Below, in pieces: positions 23,742 through 32,610 of a stretch of 64,000 nucleotides of DNA. Position numbers and translations under genes: made by a program. Source of the DNA: Brachybacterium kimchii (lineage in GTDB: Bacteria; Actinomycetota; Actinomycetes; Actinomycetales; Dermabacteraceae); NCBI RefSeq assembly GCF_023373525.1, contig NZ_CP097218.1, forward strand, positions 2,046,001 through 2,110,000. Reading direction: 5' to 3'. Position 1 is the stretch's first letter. Each line of letters starts with the position of its first letter. Below the pieces are notes generated by a model. It was not told the DNA's origin and made no database searches. It was given only the letters and a program-made list of their open reading frames with translations.

Positions 23742-24713
23742 GTGACCTCTGCGCACTCCCCCGCGCCCACTCCGGCGACCACCGACCTCTCGCGCAATCC
23801 CGAGGCGCCGTTCGACCGCCTGACGATCGGCGTGTGCCCGGACCAATGGGGCGTGTGGTTCCCCCAGGACGAGCAGCAGATCCCCTGGCGCACGGCGCTC
23901 GCGGAGATGGCCGAGGCCGGCTTCTCCGTCATGGAGACGGGACCCTGGGGGTACTTCCCCCAGGACGCCGCCGACCTGAAGCACGTCATGGACGAGCACG
24001 GCTTCCGCGTGGTCGCGGGCACCGGCTGGGGCATCCTGCACAAGGAGGAGGCCTGGCCGGAGACGGAGCGCACCTTCCGGGCGATCGCCGAGACCCACGC
24101 GGCCGTCGGCGCGGAGTACATGGTGCACCTGCCCCCGCTGTACCGCGACGACAAGACCTGGGAGTTCACGGACGACCGGCAGCTGACGGGCGAGGCCTGG
24201 AAGCTCTACGTCACCCACGCCAACGAGCTGGGGCGGATCCTCAAGGAGGACTACGGGCTGACGATGGTGCTGCACCCGCACGGGGACAGCCACATCGAGA
24301 CGCCCGAGGAGATCGCGCGCGTCTTCGAGGCGACGGACCCGGATCTGGTCTCGTTCTGCCTGGACACCGGGCACGTCGTCTACGGCGGCGGCGACCCGGT
24401 CTCGATGATCGACGAGTACCCCGACCGCATCGGCTACGTCCACATCAAGGCCTTCGACGCCGACATCACCCGCGAGGCGCACGAGAAGGACTGGCCCTTC
24501 GGGCAGACCGTGGCGAAGGGCGCCTCGGTGCGTCCGCCGGCCGGGCTGCCCGACATGAAGGACCTGGTGGCGAAGCTCGCGACGCTCGACAAGGACCTCT
24601 ACGTGATCTGCGAGCAGGACCTCTACCCCTGTGATCCGTCGCTGCCCCTGCCCAATGCCGTGAAGACCCGCGAGTTCCTGGCCGAGTGCGGCCTGGGCCT
24701 GAAGCACGCCTGA
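23742..24713 (+). CDS. iolE: Inosose dehydratase
   Basis: A 323-aa xylose-isomerase-like TIM barrel with IolE features: LTIGVCPDQWGVWFPQDEQQIPW (residues ~27-49), FSVMETGPWGYFP, GTGWGILHKEEAWPET, then metal-binding TMVLHPHGDSHIETPEE, FCLDTGHVVYGGGDP and GYVHIKAFDADI. IolE dehydrates 2-keto-myo-inositol to 3D-(3,5/4)-trihydroxycyclohexane-1,2-dione, the IolD substrate. The start is GTG 23742, with GAAGGAG about 8 nt upstream, 37 nt after iolA. The assignment to inosose dehydratase rests on motif similarity and position between iolA and iolH; a related isomerase role is possible but less likely. Confidence 0.85.
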   Translation: MTSAHSPAPTPATTDLSRNPEAPFDRLTIGVCPDQWGVWFPQDEQQIPWRTALAEMAEAGFSVMETGPWGYFPQDAADLKHVMDEHGFRVVAGTGWGILHKEEAWPETERTFRAIAETHAAVGAEYMVHLPPLYRDDKTWEFTDDRQLTGEAWKLYVTHANELGRILKEDYGLTMVLHPHGDSHIETPEEIARVFEATDPDLVSFCLDTGHVVYGGGDPVSMIDEYPDRIGYVHIKAFDADITREAHEKDWPFGQTVAKGASVRPPAGLPDMKDLVAKLATLDKDLYVICEQDLYPCDPSLPLPNAVKTREFLAECGLGLKHA

Positions 24714-24729
24714 GACGAGGGAGACCCCC

Positions 24730-25614
24730 ATGGTGAAGGTCCTGCTGGATCCGAGCATGTACCACCCGCACCTCTCCGTCGCGCAGGAGGTGCACAAGGC
24801 GGCCGAGCTCGGCTTCCGGTACATCGAACTGTCCCCGCGCGCCGACTTCCACGAGTGGCACCACTACCCCAAGGTGGACCGTCACCAGATCGCCGAGGTC
24901 GCTCAGGCGATGAAGGACACGGGGGTGCGGATCTGGACGTTCAACCCCGTCTTCGACTGGTCGAACCCCGATGAGCAGGAGCGCCAGGCGCAGGTGCGCA
25001 ACTGGCGGCGGCTGCTGGAGATCGCCGACGCCCTCGAGGTGCCCATGATCGCCACCGAGCTCTCCGGGGACCCGAACCAGCCCCGGCGCAGCGAGTCGCA
25101 GTTCTACCGCTCCATCGAGGAGCTCATCCCCGACTTCGAGCGCTACGGCATCGAGTGCACGGTCGAGGCGCACCCGTACGACTTCGCCGAGACGAACGAG
25201 CGCGCGGTGCAGATCGTGCGCGGCGTGGACCGGGACTGGTTCAACTACGAGTTCTGCTTCCCCCACGCCTTCCACCTGGGCGGCGGAGCACCGGGCGCGC
25301 CGGGCGCGAGCGTGCGCGACATGCTCGACTACGCGGGTGACCGCCTGCGCCACCTGCACATCGCCGACGTCTTCGACCACACGGCGAACGTGGGCAACCG
25401 CTACATCGTGAACCCGCCCGGGGTCGACGCCCGCGTGCACCAGCACAACGAGATCGGCAACGGCGAGATCGACTGGGACGACGCCTTCTCCGCCCTGCGC
25501 GAGCGCGAGTACGACGGACCGGTGTCCGTGTGCGTGTTCGGCTGGGAGGAGGACGCCGACGCCATCAACCGCCGCATGCGCGAGCGGATCCTCACCGAGC
25601 TCGGAGGGGAGTGA
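24730..25614 (+). CDS. iolH: IolH-like sugar phosphate isomerase/epimerase
   Basis: A 294-aa TIM-barrel protein whose N-terminus (VLLDPSMYHPHL; LGFRYIELSPRADFHEW) resembles IolH. Further metal-site strands are TVEAHPYDFAETNE, FNYEFCFPHAFHLGGG, LRHLHIADVFDH and VSVCVFGWEEDAD. The precise reaction of IolH is not established; family members isomerise or epimerise inososes or sugar phosphates. It follows iolE by 16 nt and its TGA overlaps the ATG of the next Gfo/Idh gene by one base, so it is translated from the same operon. Confidence 0.75.
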   Translation: MVKVLLDPSMYHPHLSVAQEVHKAAELGFRYIELSPRADFHEWHHYPKVDRHQIAEVAQAMKDTGVRIWTFNPVFDWSNPDEQERQAQVRNWRRLLEIADALEVPMIATELSGDPNQPRRSESQFYRSIEELIPDFERYGIECTVEAHPYDFAETNERAVQIVRGVDRDWFNYEFCFPHAFHLGGGAPGAPGASVRDMLDYAGDRLRHLHIADVFDHTANVGNRYIVNPPGVDARVHQHNEIGNGEIDWDDAFSALREREYDGPVSVCVFGWEEDADAINRRMRERILTELGGE

Positions 25615-26870
25615 TGGCGGTGGAGGCGACGAACGCGGAGAACAGCCCGCGCTCCCTCGGGGTGGGCGTCGTGGGCCTGGGCTGGATGGGCCGACTGCAT
25701 GCGAGCTCGTACCGGAACCTGGCGGCGCGCTATCCGGAGCTGGGCCTCGCCCCGCGCCTCGTGTGCGCGGCGGACCCGCTGCCCGAGAACCAGCGCGCGG
25801 CGCGCGCGCAGTTCGGCTTCGAGCGCGCGGTGGACGACGTCGAGGAGATGCTCGCCGACCCGGAGGTCGACGTGGTCTCGATCGCGACGCCGAACTTCCT
25901 GCACCGGGACGTCGCCCTCCCGGCCGCCCGCGCCGGCAAGCCCTTCTGGATCGAGAAGCCGATGGGTGTGGATGCGGCGCAGAGCCGCGAGATCCACGAG
26001 GCGGCGCGCGCGGCGGGCGTCGCGACCGCGGTCGGCTTCAACTATCGGCACGCTCCGGCCGTCGAGCACCTGCGCGCACTGGTCGCCGCCGGGAGGCTGG
26101 GGCGGATCACGAACGTGCGCTGCTGGCTCTACGCCGACTACGCCTCCTCGCCCGACGGCCCGCTGACCTGGCGCTACGACCGTTCCCGGGCAGGAGCGGG
26201 GGTGATCGGCGATCTGCTGAGCCACGGCACGGACCTCGTCCAGTACGTGACCGGGCAGGGCATCTCCGAGGTGAGCGCTGCGACCGACGTGTTCCTGCGC
26301 GAGCGTCCGATCCCGACGTCGGCCGGGGTGGGGCACGGCGCCGTCGAGGTGGGGACCGAGCGCGGCGAGGTCGGCAACGAGGACTGGGTGGCGGCGCTCG
26401 CGAACCTCGCGGACGGCACCCGGGCGACCCTCGAGTCCTCGCGCGTGGCGCGTGGGCATCGCAGCGACTACGCCCTCGAGGTGTACGGGACCGAGGGATC
26501 GGCGCGCTGGTCCTTCACCCGGATGAACGAGTTCGAGGTGATGATCGGCGACGGCGGCCTCGAGCACGGGTACACGACGGTCCTCGCGGGCGCGGGGCAC
26601 GGCGACTACGGGCGCTTCCAGCCGGGTCCCGGCATCCCGATGAGCTTCGACGACCTCAAGGCGATCGAGTGCGCGGAGTTCCTGACGGATGTGGCCGGCG
26701 AGGGCGGCGGGGCCGGCGGCGCCGCCAGGCCCGCCAGCGGCTCCGGTGCCGCTCCGAACACGGCCGACGGGCTCTCCGCGGCGGAGGTCACCGAGGCGAT
26801 CGCGCGCTCGGCGGCCTCCCGCAGCTGGGTCGAGGTGCCGCAGGTCGAGGGGACCACCTGGGGCGCGTGA
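25614..26870 (+). CDS. Gfo/Idh/MocA family oxidoreductase
   Basis: A 418-aa dehydrogenase with GVGVVGLGWMGRLHASSYRN (Rossmann, ~residues 15-34), FWIEKPMGVDAAQSREIHEA near 113-132, VGFNYRHAPAVEHLRALV and the catalytic AGVIGDLLSHGTDLVQYV near 197. The region around 365-395 is a low-complexity Gly/Ala/Ser insert (GEGGGAGGAARPASGSGAA). Substrate unknown; it ends the iolD operon and may oxidise another inositol stereoisomer or an inositol derivative. Start ATG 25614 in a TGATG overlap, with GGAGGGG just upstream. Third Gfo/Idh of the island. Confidence 0.83.
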   Translation: MAVEATNAENSPRSLGVGVVGLGWMGRLHASSYRNLAARYPELGLAPRLVCAADPLPENQRAARAQFGFERAVDDVEEMLADPEVDVVSIATPNFLHRDVALPAARAGKPFWIEKPMGVDAAQSREIHEAARAAGVATAVGFNYRHAPAVEHLRALVAAGRLGRITNVRCWLYADYASSPDGPLTWRYDRSRAGAGVIGDLLSHGTDLVQYVTGQGISEVSAATDVFLRERPIPTSAGVGHGAVEVGTERGEVGNEDWVAALANLADGTRATLESSRVARGHRSDYALEVYGTEGSARWSFTRMNEFEVMIGDGGLEHGYTTVLAGAGHGDYGRFQPGPGIPMSFDDLKAIECAEFLTDVAGEGGGAGGAARPASGSGAAPNTADGLSAAEVTEAIARSAASRSWVEVPQVEGTTWGA

Positions 26871-26933
26871 TCACGCCGGACTGCGCACGAGTGCAGGTGA
26901 CGGCGGAGGTGGAGGTGTGTTCCGGGCTCGGAT

Positions 26934-29141
26934 TCAGGCGGAGTCCCTGAGGGCACCGAGGTCCTCGTCGGGACGGCCGAGCGCGTCGAGACGGTCGAGC
27001 TCCTCGAGGATCTCGCACTCGTCGACGAAGCGCCGTCCCTCCGGCCCGCGCTCCTCGAACACCTCGTCGTCGGGCCCGAAGCTCGCGAAGGCGGCGGCGG
27101 TCATCCGGTCCTCGTCCTCCGGGGAGAGGTCCGCGTAGGGGTCGCGCGCGGGAAGGTCCTCCCCTTCGACGAGCATCCGCAGGTGGCGGCGGCTGCGCAC
27201 GGGGTTCACTGCGTCGGGGCAGGCCGCCGGATCGGCGTCACCGACCGCTCCCCCGCCGGCCCTGGCACTCGCTGAACCGAGGATCTTCGCGGGATCGTGG
27301 GCCAGGCCGGTGAGCGACGGCGGGGTGACGGTCGCCGTGGCGCCGAGGCGACTGGTCCAGGTCACGTGGTGGCTGCCGTCGGCCGACGGCACGTGCTCGA
27401 CGCGGCCGAGCGCCTCCTTCGTGAGATTGCAGTGCGCGCACAGGCCCTGACCGTTCGCGACGCTCGTCGGCCCGCCCTCGGCGACCGGCCGGATGTGGTC
27501 GGCGTGGCGGATCGGCGCGCCGCAGTACGGGCCCACGCAGCTGACATCGCGCAGCCGCATGTACAGCTTGAGGCCCTCGGGGAAAGCACGCGAGCGGGAG
27601 TCCATCGCGATCAGCTCGCCCGTGGTCGGGTGCGTGAACACGCGGCGCAGGGAATCGCCCATCTGCTGCTCGAAGCGCGCGAGGTCGTGCTCGATCTGCT
27701 CGCGCGAGGGCGTGCTCCGAGCCTCTGCCGGAGAGGGCGGGTTCGGGGGCACCGGGGCGGGGCGCGACGGCGGGCCGCTCGCGGCGATCTCACCGGTGAG
27801 GAGCGGTGGCGCACCACGGTCCCGGCGCATGATGTCGATGATGTCGAGGGTTTGCCTGCGTGGGGTCGTTCCCGGACTCTGCCGATCGTGACCAGCACCG
27901 AGGCCCGTGGTTCCGTCTGCTGCGACGGCTCCGTGCACATGCTCGGGCCCCGATGCGGCTCCCTGTTCATGGACCGAGCCGGCGAGGGGCCGGCCGGAGG
28001 CGGTGCGCCGTTCCGGGAAGCGCTGGTCGAGCACGTGGTCGCGCACCTGCGTGGCCTCGACCAGGCCGTACCCCTCGACGACGGCGGGTTCGCCGTGTGT
28101 GGGCGTGAACAGGGAGCGCTCGGAGATCACCACGTTGATCGCGAAGTGCACCGGGTCCATCGTCTCGTCGCGGCCCAGCAGGGTGTCGGCGAAGAGATCG
28201 GCCATGAGCTGGCCGTGCGTGCGCTCGTCACCCTGGACCTGCAGGGATTCGGCGGCGAGGGCGAGCTTGCGGCGGATCGCGGCGCAGTCGGGGCCGGGGA
28301 GCACCGCGGTGACGGTGCCCATGCCGTGTGCACCGGGGGTGACGGTGACGCCGCGCTGCTTCGCGGCACGCCTGTGGCGCTCCGGTCCGCCGCGCGGGTC
28401 GAGCTTCTGGGCGAGCGCACCGACCTCCTGCGACCAGCGCGCGGGGGTCGAGCCGTCGAGATCGGGCAGGTGCTCGGCGAGGACGTCGTCGACGTGGCCG
28501 CGCAGCTCGGGCTCGACGGGCCCGGTGGAGCGGCCGACGGCGTATCCGGCGTCGGCCTGCATCGTTCCGCGCGCGAGGGCCTCGAACATGCGGGGCATCT
28601 CGCGGGTCATCCGCTGCCCGGCTCGCAGTCTCCTCGAGGCCGCGGCCGGTGAGATGCGCGAGGCCATCTGGATCTCACCGGTGGTGCGCCGGCCCTGGTC
28701 CCTCACGGGCAGGCCCGCGCGCACGTCCTGCGCGCGGATCGCATCGTCGAGCTCCGACATGGTGCGCATCTCGAGCGCGGCGAGGGCCGAGCGCATCTCG
28801 TCGATGCCCACGAGCACGCGCGAGAGATCGGCTGCCTCGAGGGCCGCCGGGCCGATGAGCGCCGCGTCGGCGATCGCCGAGGTCGTCTCGCGCAGGTCGA
28901 TGGTGCCTGCGTCGATCCTGCCCGCGTCGATCGCGCGTGCGTCGATGGTGCGTGCGTCGTCCGTGCGGCCGTCCGACGCGGAACGGAGCAGCACTGCCCC
29001 GTCCGCCGAAAGACTGATCCGGGACGACGCATCCGACGCTCCCGGCCGCGCGGGCACCGCGGCTGGGCGGGCGGCGATGCCGTCCGTCCCAGGTGCGGTC
29101 GCGCCGTGCGCGCCGAGGTCTTCGTCGTCCATGGCACCCAT
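26934..29141 (-). CDS. HNH endonuclease with DUF222 domain
   Basis: A 735-aa protein of the actinobacterial DUF222-HNH family. The N-terminal ~130 residues are low complexity and include five-residue tandem repeats (DARTIDARAIDAGRIDAGTI). DUF222 covers about 150-450 (MASRISPAAASRRLRAGQRM), and the HNH core lies near 590-625: YCGAPIRHADHIRPVAEGGP, then NGQGLCAHCNLTKE. This gives a Cys/His metal site and the catalytic His. These multicopy genes are often linked to mobility, but their biological role is unsettled. The start is ATG 29141 or, with better spacing from GAGGAGC, ATG 29132. It stands alone, convergent with the inositol operon. Confidence 0.85.
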   Translation of the reverse strand: MGAMDDEDLGAHGATAPGTDGIAARPAAVPARPGASDASSRISLSADGAVLLRSASDGRTDDARTIDARAIDAGRIDAGTIDLRETTSAIADAALIGPAALEAADLSRVLVGIDEMRSALAALEMRTMSELDDAIRAQDVRAGLPVRDQGRRTTGEIQMASRISPAAASRRLRAGQRMTREMPRMFEALARGTMQADAGYAVGRSTGPVEPELRGHVDDVLAEHLPDLDGSTPARWSQEVGALAQKLDPRGGPERHRRAAKQRGVTVTPGAHGMGTVTAVLPGPDCAAIRRKLALAAESLQVQGDERTHGQLMADLFADTLLGRDETMDPVHFAINVVISERSLFTPTHGEPAVVEGYGLVEATQVRDHVLDQRFPERRTASGRPLAGSVHEQGAASGPEHVHGAVAADGTTGLGAGHDRQSPGTTPRRQTLDIIDIMRRDRGAPPLLTGEIAASGPPSRPAPVPPNPPSPAEARSTPSREQIEHDLARFEQQMGDSLRRVFTHPTTGELIAMDSRSRAFPEGLKLYMRLRDVSCVGPYCGAPIRHADHIRPVAEGGPTSVANGQGLCAHCNLTKEALGRVEHVPSADGSHHVTWTSRLGATATVTPPSLTGLAHDPAKILGSASARAGGGAVGDADPAACPDAVNPVRSRRHLRMLVEGEDLPARDPYADLSPEDEDRMTAAAFASFGPDDEVFEERGPEGRRFVDECEILEELDRLDALGRPDEDLGALRDSA

Positions 29142-29267
29142 GCTCCTCGGGGGGACCGACGAACGAAGGGCTGCTGTGGACTCCCGCCAATGTGAGCTGC
29201 ATCACTCGCCGGGGGTGGGCGACACCAGGCACGCGCGGCGCCCGACGCGCCGCCCGGCACCCTCGGA

Positions 29268-30164
29268 TCAGACGAGGTCGGCCGGATCGACGAGGAAGCC
29301 CTCGAGGTCCACGATGTACCCGCCGACGGTCTCGACGATCAGGCCCGCGAGCAGGCCGATCCTGCGATAGATCTCGGTCCAGCGGGCGGCGGTCGCGTCG
29401 TCGGGGACGTCGATCTCGGCATCGAGCTCGTCGAGCACCTCGTGCACGATCTCGTAGTCGACCGCGCCCTCGAGCCAGGGCAGCGCCTCGAGCGCCGTCG
29501 GCCGGGACGTCGGGCCCACGCGCAGGAGGATCTCGTCCTGCGGATCGTCGGCCGACGGGGCCAGGAGCACCGCGCCGGCGCCCGCCGTGGCGATCCCGGA
29601 AGCATCGCCCGCGTCGCCGATCGGGATGCGCAGCATGTACCCGGTGGTGTCGGCCTCCGGCGGAGGCGTGACGAGCTCCGCAGCCGGCTCCACCGACTGC
29701 ACGAGCGCGAGAAGGTCCTGCGCGAGCAGCGCGTTCGGGCTGGTCACGAAGAGATCCCGCACATGGCACGGGTGCGGCTCGAGCCGTGCGTGCGCATCGG
29801 TGACCACGGCGCCGTCGAGCCGCCGCGCGAGCGACCAGGCGAGATCGAGGGCCTCGCGCTCGTCGCCGAAGGGCATGCCGTCCGCGAAGGCGCGGCCGTA
29901 GCCGTGGGAGTCGGGGAGGCCCTCGGCGGGCTCGCTGTCGCGCACGCGCGGGGTGCGCAGCGTCCAGCGGCTCGGTCGTCGCGCGTCCTCGACGAGGACC
30001 GCGCCGCCGCCGATGTCGATGCCCCCGTCCTCGAGCCGGGCATCCGGCAGGACGTTGCGGATCATCGTCAGGACCGTCTCGGCGGGCGTGCCGTGGGGCA
30101 GCTGGAGCCGGTGCGAGGTCACCGCGCGGGTGCCCGTCGCGCCTGCGCCGGGCTCACTCGTCAT
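29268..30164 (-). CDS. Unrecognised 298-aa protein overlapping dcd
   Basis: I do not recognise this protein. It is soluble and acidic, with no signal peptide or membrane helix. Visible features are an N-terminal [20 protein letters not shown], a tryptophan-containing [15 protein letters not shown], a C-terminal [31 protein letters not shown] and [17 protein letters not shown]. Codon use is like its neighbours, and its start overlaps the 3' end of dcd by 11 bases, which supports a real gene co-transcribed with dcd. A role in nucleotide metabolism cannot be inferred from sequence. Confidence 0.7.
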   Translation of the reverse strand: MTSEPGAGATGTRAVTSHRLQLPHGTPAETVLTMIRNVLPDARLEDGGIDIGGGAVLVEDARRPSRWTLRTPRVRDSEPAEGLPDSHGYGRAFADGMPFGDEREALDLAWSLARRLDGAVVTDAHARLEPHPCHVRDLFVTSPNALLAQDLLALVQSVEPAAELVTPPPEADTTGYMLRIPIGDAGDASGIATAGAGAVLLAPSADDPQDEILLRVGPTSRPTALEALPWLEGAVDYEIVHEVLDELDAEIDVPDDATAARWTEIYRRIGLLAGLIVETVGGYIVDLEGFLVDPADLV

Positions 30165-30789
30165 CGTCGGGTCCCACCGTGTCCACCGTGCCCACCGGGT
30201 TCTCCGGGTCGACCGGGATCAGCGTGCGGTGGAAGTTCATGTGCGAGCGGGACGCGGTGGGCCCGCGCTGCCCGCTGTAGCGGTTGAGGTTGCCCTCGCT
30301 GCCGTAGGGGTTCTGCGAGGCCGACGAGAGCCGGAAGAAGCACAGCTGCCCGATCTTCATGCCCGGCCACAGTGCCACAGGCAGCGTCGCCATGTTCGAC
30401 AGCTCGAGGGTGATGTGCCCGGTGAAGCCCGGGTCGATGAATCCCGCGGTCGAATGGGTGAGCAGTCCCAGGCGCCCCAGGGAGCTCTTGCCCTCGAGGC
30501 GCGCGGCGATGTCGTCGGGGAGCGTGACCTGCTCGTACGTCGAGGCGAGCACGAACTCCCCCGGGTGCAGCACGTAGGGCTCCTCGGGGTCGACGGCGAC
30601 CTCTCGGGTCAGCGCCGGCTGCTCGACCGCCGGGTCGATCATCGGGTACTTGTGGTTGTCGAAGAGCCGGAAGAAGCGGTCGATGCGCACGTCCACGGAC
30701 GCGGGCTGGACCATCGAGGCGTCGAACGGGTCCAGTCGCACCCGACCGCTGTCGATCTGGGCGCGGATGTCGTTGTCGCTGAGCAGCAC
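30154..30789 (-). CDS. dcd: dCTP deaminase, dUMP-forming (bifunctional Dcd-Dut type)
   Basis: A 211-aa trimeric all-beta enzyme. [12 protein letters not shown] at the start, the core [20 protein letters not shown] and [14 protein letters not shown], and [20 protein letters not shown] match actinobacterial Dcd. Actinobacterial members of this type both deaminate dCTP and hydrolyse the dUTP product to dUMP, feeding thymidylate synthesis and keeping dUTP low. The start is GTG 30789 without a Shine-Dalgarno; a -10-like TAGGGT ends seven nt upstream, which points to a leaderless transcript. The downstream unknown gene overlaps its stop. Confidence 0.95.
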   Translation of the reverse strand: MLLSDNDIRAQIDSGRVRLDPFDASMVQPASVDVRIDRFFRLFDNHKYPMIDPAVEQPALTREVAVDPEEPYVLHPGEFVLASTYEQVTLPDDIAARLEGKSSLGRLGLLTHSTAGFIDPGFTGHITLELSNMATLPVALWPGMKIGQLCFFRLSSASQNPYGSEGNLNRYSGQRGPTASRSHMNFHRTLIPVDPENPVGTVDTVGPDDDE

Positions 30790-30795
30790 GGGGCA

Positions 30796-30801
30796 ACCCT
30801 A
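30796..30801 (-). promoter_or_regulatory. Candidate -10 element for leaderless dcd mRNA
   Basis: TAGGGT on the minus strand is separated by six nucleotides from the GTG of dcd, so transcription would start at the first codon. No convincing -35 element is seen. Confidence 0.4.
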
Positions 30802-30865
30802 TCGGGCGAGCGTGACGTGCACGGCAGCGTCCGCGGACGGTTTCGCGCCGGCGCGGATCGCACGC

Positions 30866-30871
30866 TATGCT
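30866..30871 (+). promoter_or_regulatory. Candidate -10 element for the tRNA-Gly gene
   Basis: TATGCT lies 52 nt upstream of the tRNA 5' end, in the plus-strand gap between the divergent dcd gene and the tRNA. It is a good match to a -10 hexamer in a very GC-rich context; no clear -35 element is seen. Confidence 0.35.
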
Positions 30872-30923
30872 GGATCCCGTTCGACTCGCCGACGGGCACG
30901 TTCCCGCAGGTCGAGGAGGATGC

Positions 30924-30997
30924 GCGGGTGTAGTTCAATGGTAGAACTTCAGCTTCCCAAGCTGACAGCGCGGGTTCGATTCCCGTCACCCGCTCCA
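30924..30997 (+). tRNA. tRNA-Gly (anticodon CCC)
   Basis: A complete cloverleaf: acceptor GCGGGTG pairs with CACCCGC (30987-30993). The anticodon stem TCAGC/GCTGA encloses the loop TTCCCAA with anticodon CCC at 30956-30958, and the T-arm contains the standard GGTTCGATTCC. The discriminator T is followed by an encoded CCA (30995-30997). It reads GGG glycine codons. A strong terminator hairpin follows ten nt downstream. Confidence 0.97.
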
Positions 30998-31006
30998 TGC
31001 GATGAG

Positions 31007-31036
31007 AAGGCCCCGGTGAGTGATCACCGGGGCCTT
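31007..31036 (+). terminator. Intrinsic terminator after tRNA-Gly
   Basis: A perfect 13-bp stem, AAGGCCCCGGTGA (31007-31019) with TCACCGGGGCCTT (31024-31036), encloses a 4-nt loop GTGA. It ends the tRNA transcript; its symmetry may also stop readthrough from the convergent sugar porter gene. Confidence 0.88.
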
Positions 31037-31116
31037 CGTCGTGGCGACCGTCAGCCGCTCCGGCCGCAGCACCCGCCGCAGCATGGGCACCGCAGGGGCG
31101 AGCCCGCGGCCGCGCG

Positions 31117-32550
31117 TCAGGACGCCGTCGCGGACTCGCGCCGGTCCTCGTGCCTGCGCCGGAAGTCCTGCTCGATGTCCTCGAGCGTGCGGTCCTTGGT
31201 CTCCGGAGCCACCCGCCACACCCAGATGAACGCGACCACCTGAAGGGCGACGAAGATGAGCACCGTGGCACCGGCGCCGATCGCCTCGGCGAGCACCGGG
31301 AAGGTGAGGCCCACCAGGAACGTGAACATCCACAGCACCCACGTGCACAGGCCCATCCCGGCGCCGCGCACGCGCAGCGGGAAGATCTCCGAGAGGTAGA
31401 GCCAGGTGACCGTGCCGATGCAGCACTGCATGAAGCCCACGAAGACCACGATGCACGCGAGGATCGCGAAGGGGCGCGCAGGGCTGCCCTCGGGGATCAG
31501 CTGGAAGGCCAGGGCGAAGCACGCGAGGGAGCAGATCGTGCCGCCGAGCCCGGTCAGGAGCATCCGCTTGCGGCGCGCGGTGCGCAGCAGCACCATCGCC
31601 AGGCCCACCGCGCCGACGCCCACCAGACCGGGGATGATGTTCGCGTAGAAGGCGCCGTTGCCGCCGAAGCCGGCGCTCTCGAGGACGCTGACCCCGTAGT
31701 ACTGGATCGCGTTGATGCCCGAGATCTGGTTGATCACCGCCATCCCGAGGCCGATGCCCAGGATCCTGCGCATCCAGGGGCTGACGAGGATGTCGCGCAG
31801 CGTCCCCGATGCGGCCTGGTAGTCCTCCCGCGCGAGCTCGCGCACCTCGCTCAGCTCGTCGGAGCTGTAGGCGTCGCCGCGGATGTCTCGCAGCACCTCC
31901 TGGACGCGGTCGTAGAGTCCCGCGCGCGCGAGCCACCGGGGCGACTCGGGGACCGTGTGCATGCCGATCCACAGCGCGATCGCCGGGAGCGTCGCGAGCG
32001 ACAGCATGTAGCGCCAGACGTGACCGGTCTCCGGCATGAGCGTCGCCAGCAGGGCGTTCATCATGAACGCGAGAGCCTGCCCGGTGACGATCATGAACTC
32101 GTTCTGCGCGACGACGCGCCCCCGCAGATGGGTCGGCGCCATCTCCGCCAGGAAGACGGGGACGATCGCCGACGCACCGCCGACCGCGAGGCCGAGGACG
32201 AAGCGGAAGAGCGCGAGGACGGCCGCGCTCGGCGCGAGGGAGCAGCCGATGGTCGCGAAGGCGAAGACCACCGCGAGGCCGACGATCGAGGGGCGCCTGC
32301 CGAAGCGGTCCGCGATCCGGCCGCCGAACACCGCTCCCCAGGCCGCGCCGAAGGGCAGGATCGAGGCCACGAGCCCCTCGGTGAGACTGGTCAGCTGCAG
32401 GTCGCTGCGGATCGACGGCAGGGCGCCGTTGATGACGCCGGTGTCGTAGCCGAAGAGCAGTCCGCCGAACGTCGCGATGGTCGCGATCGTCCGCATGCGA
32501 CCGGGGAGCTTGCCCGAGGTGAGGTCCCTCCGGGATTCATGACCCGACAT
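31117..32550 (-). CDS. MFS sugar porter, probable second inositol/polyol transporter
   Basis: A 477-aa sugar-porter-family protein: FGGLLFGYDTGVINGALPSI (residues ~28-47), ADRFGRRPSIVGL in loop 2, HTVPESPRWLARAGLYDRV before the central loop and GINAIQYYGVSVLESAGF in helix 7, a typical sugar-binding stretch. A proton-coupled importer in the cytoplasmic membrane. The start is ATG 32550, preceded by AAGGACG. Operator site D, a close match to the inositol motif, lies 61-76 nt upstream, so I infer control by the IolR-like protein encoded 20 kb away and an inositol-type substrate. It is a paralogue of the porter at 11.2-12.8 kb. Confidence 0.87.
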   Translation of the reverse strand: MSGHESRRDLTSGKLPGRMRTIATIATFGGLLFGYDTGVINGALPSIRSDLQLTSLTEGLVASILPFGAAWGAVFGGRIADRFGRRPSIVGLAVVFAFATIGCSLAPSAAVLALFRFVLGLAVGGASAIVPVFLAEMAPTHLRGRVVAQNEFMIVTGQALAFMMNALLATLMPETGHVWRYMLSLATLPAIALWIGMHTVPESPRWLARAGLYDRVQEVLRDIRGDAYSSDELSEVRELAREDYQAASGTLRDILVSPWMRRILGIGLGMAVINQISGINAIQYYGVSVLESAGFGGNGAFYANIIPGLVGVGAVGLAMVLLRTARRKRMLLTGLGGTICSLACFALAFQLIPEGSPARPFAILACIVVFVGFMQCCIGTVTWLYLSEIFPLRVRGAGMGLCTWVLWMFTFLVGLTFPVLAEAIGAGATVLIFVALQVVAFIWVWRVAPETKDRTLEDIEQDFRRRHEDRRESATAS

Positions 32551-32610
32551 GTTTCGTCCTTCCGACAGCGTCGTCGTCCTTCGAGACGGCACGACACTAC
32601 CTCAGACGGA

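Noticed and set aside
26934-29141. HNH/DUF222 gene as evidence for an intein or group I intron
   Set aside because: The HNH core is in a self-standing DUF222 protein; no interrupted host gene or splice motifs are present.
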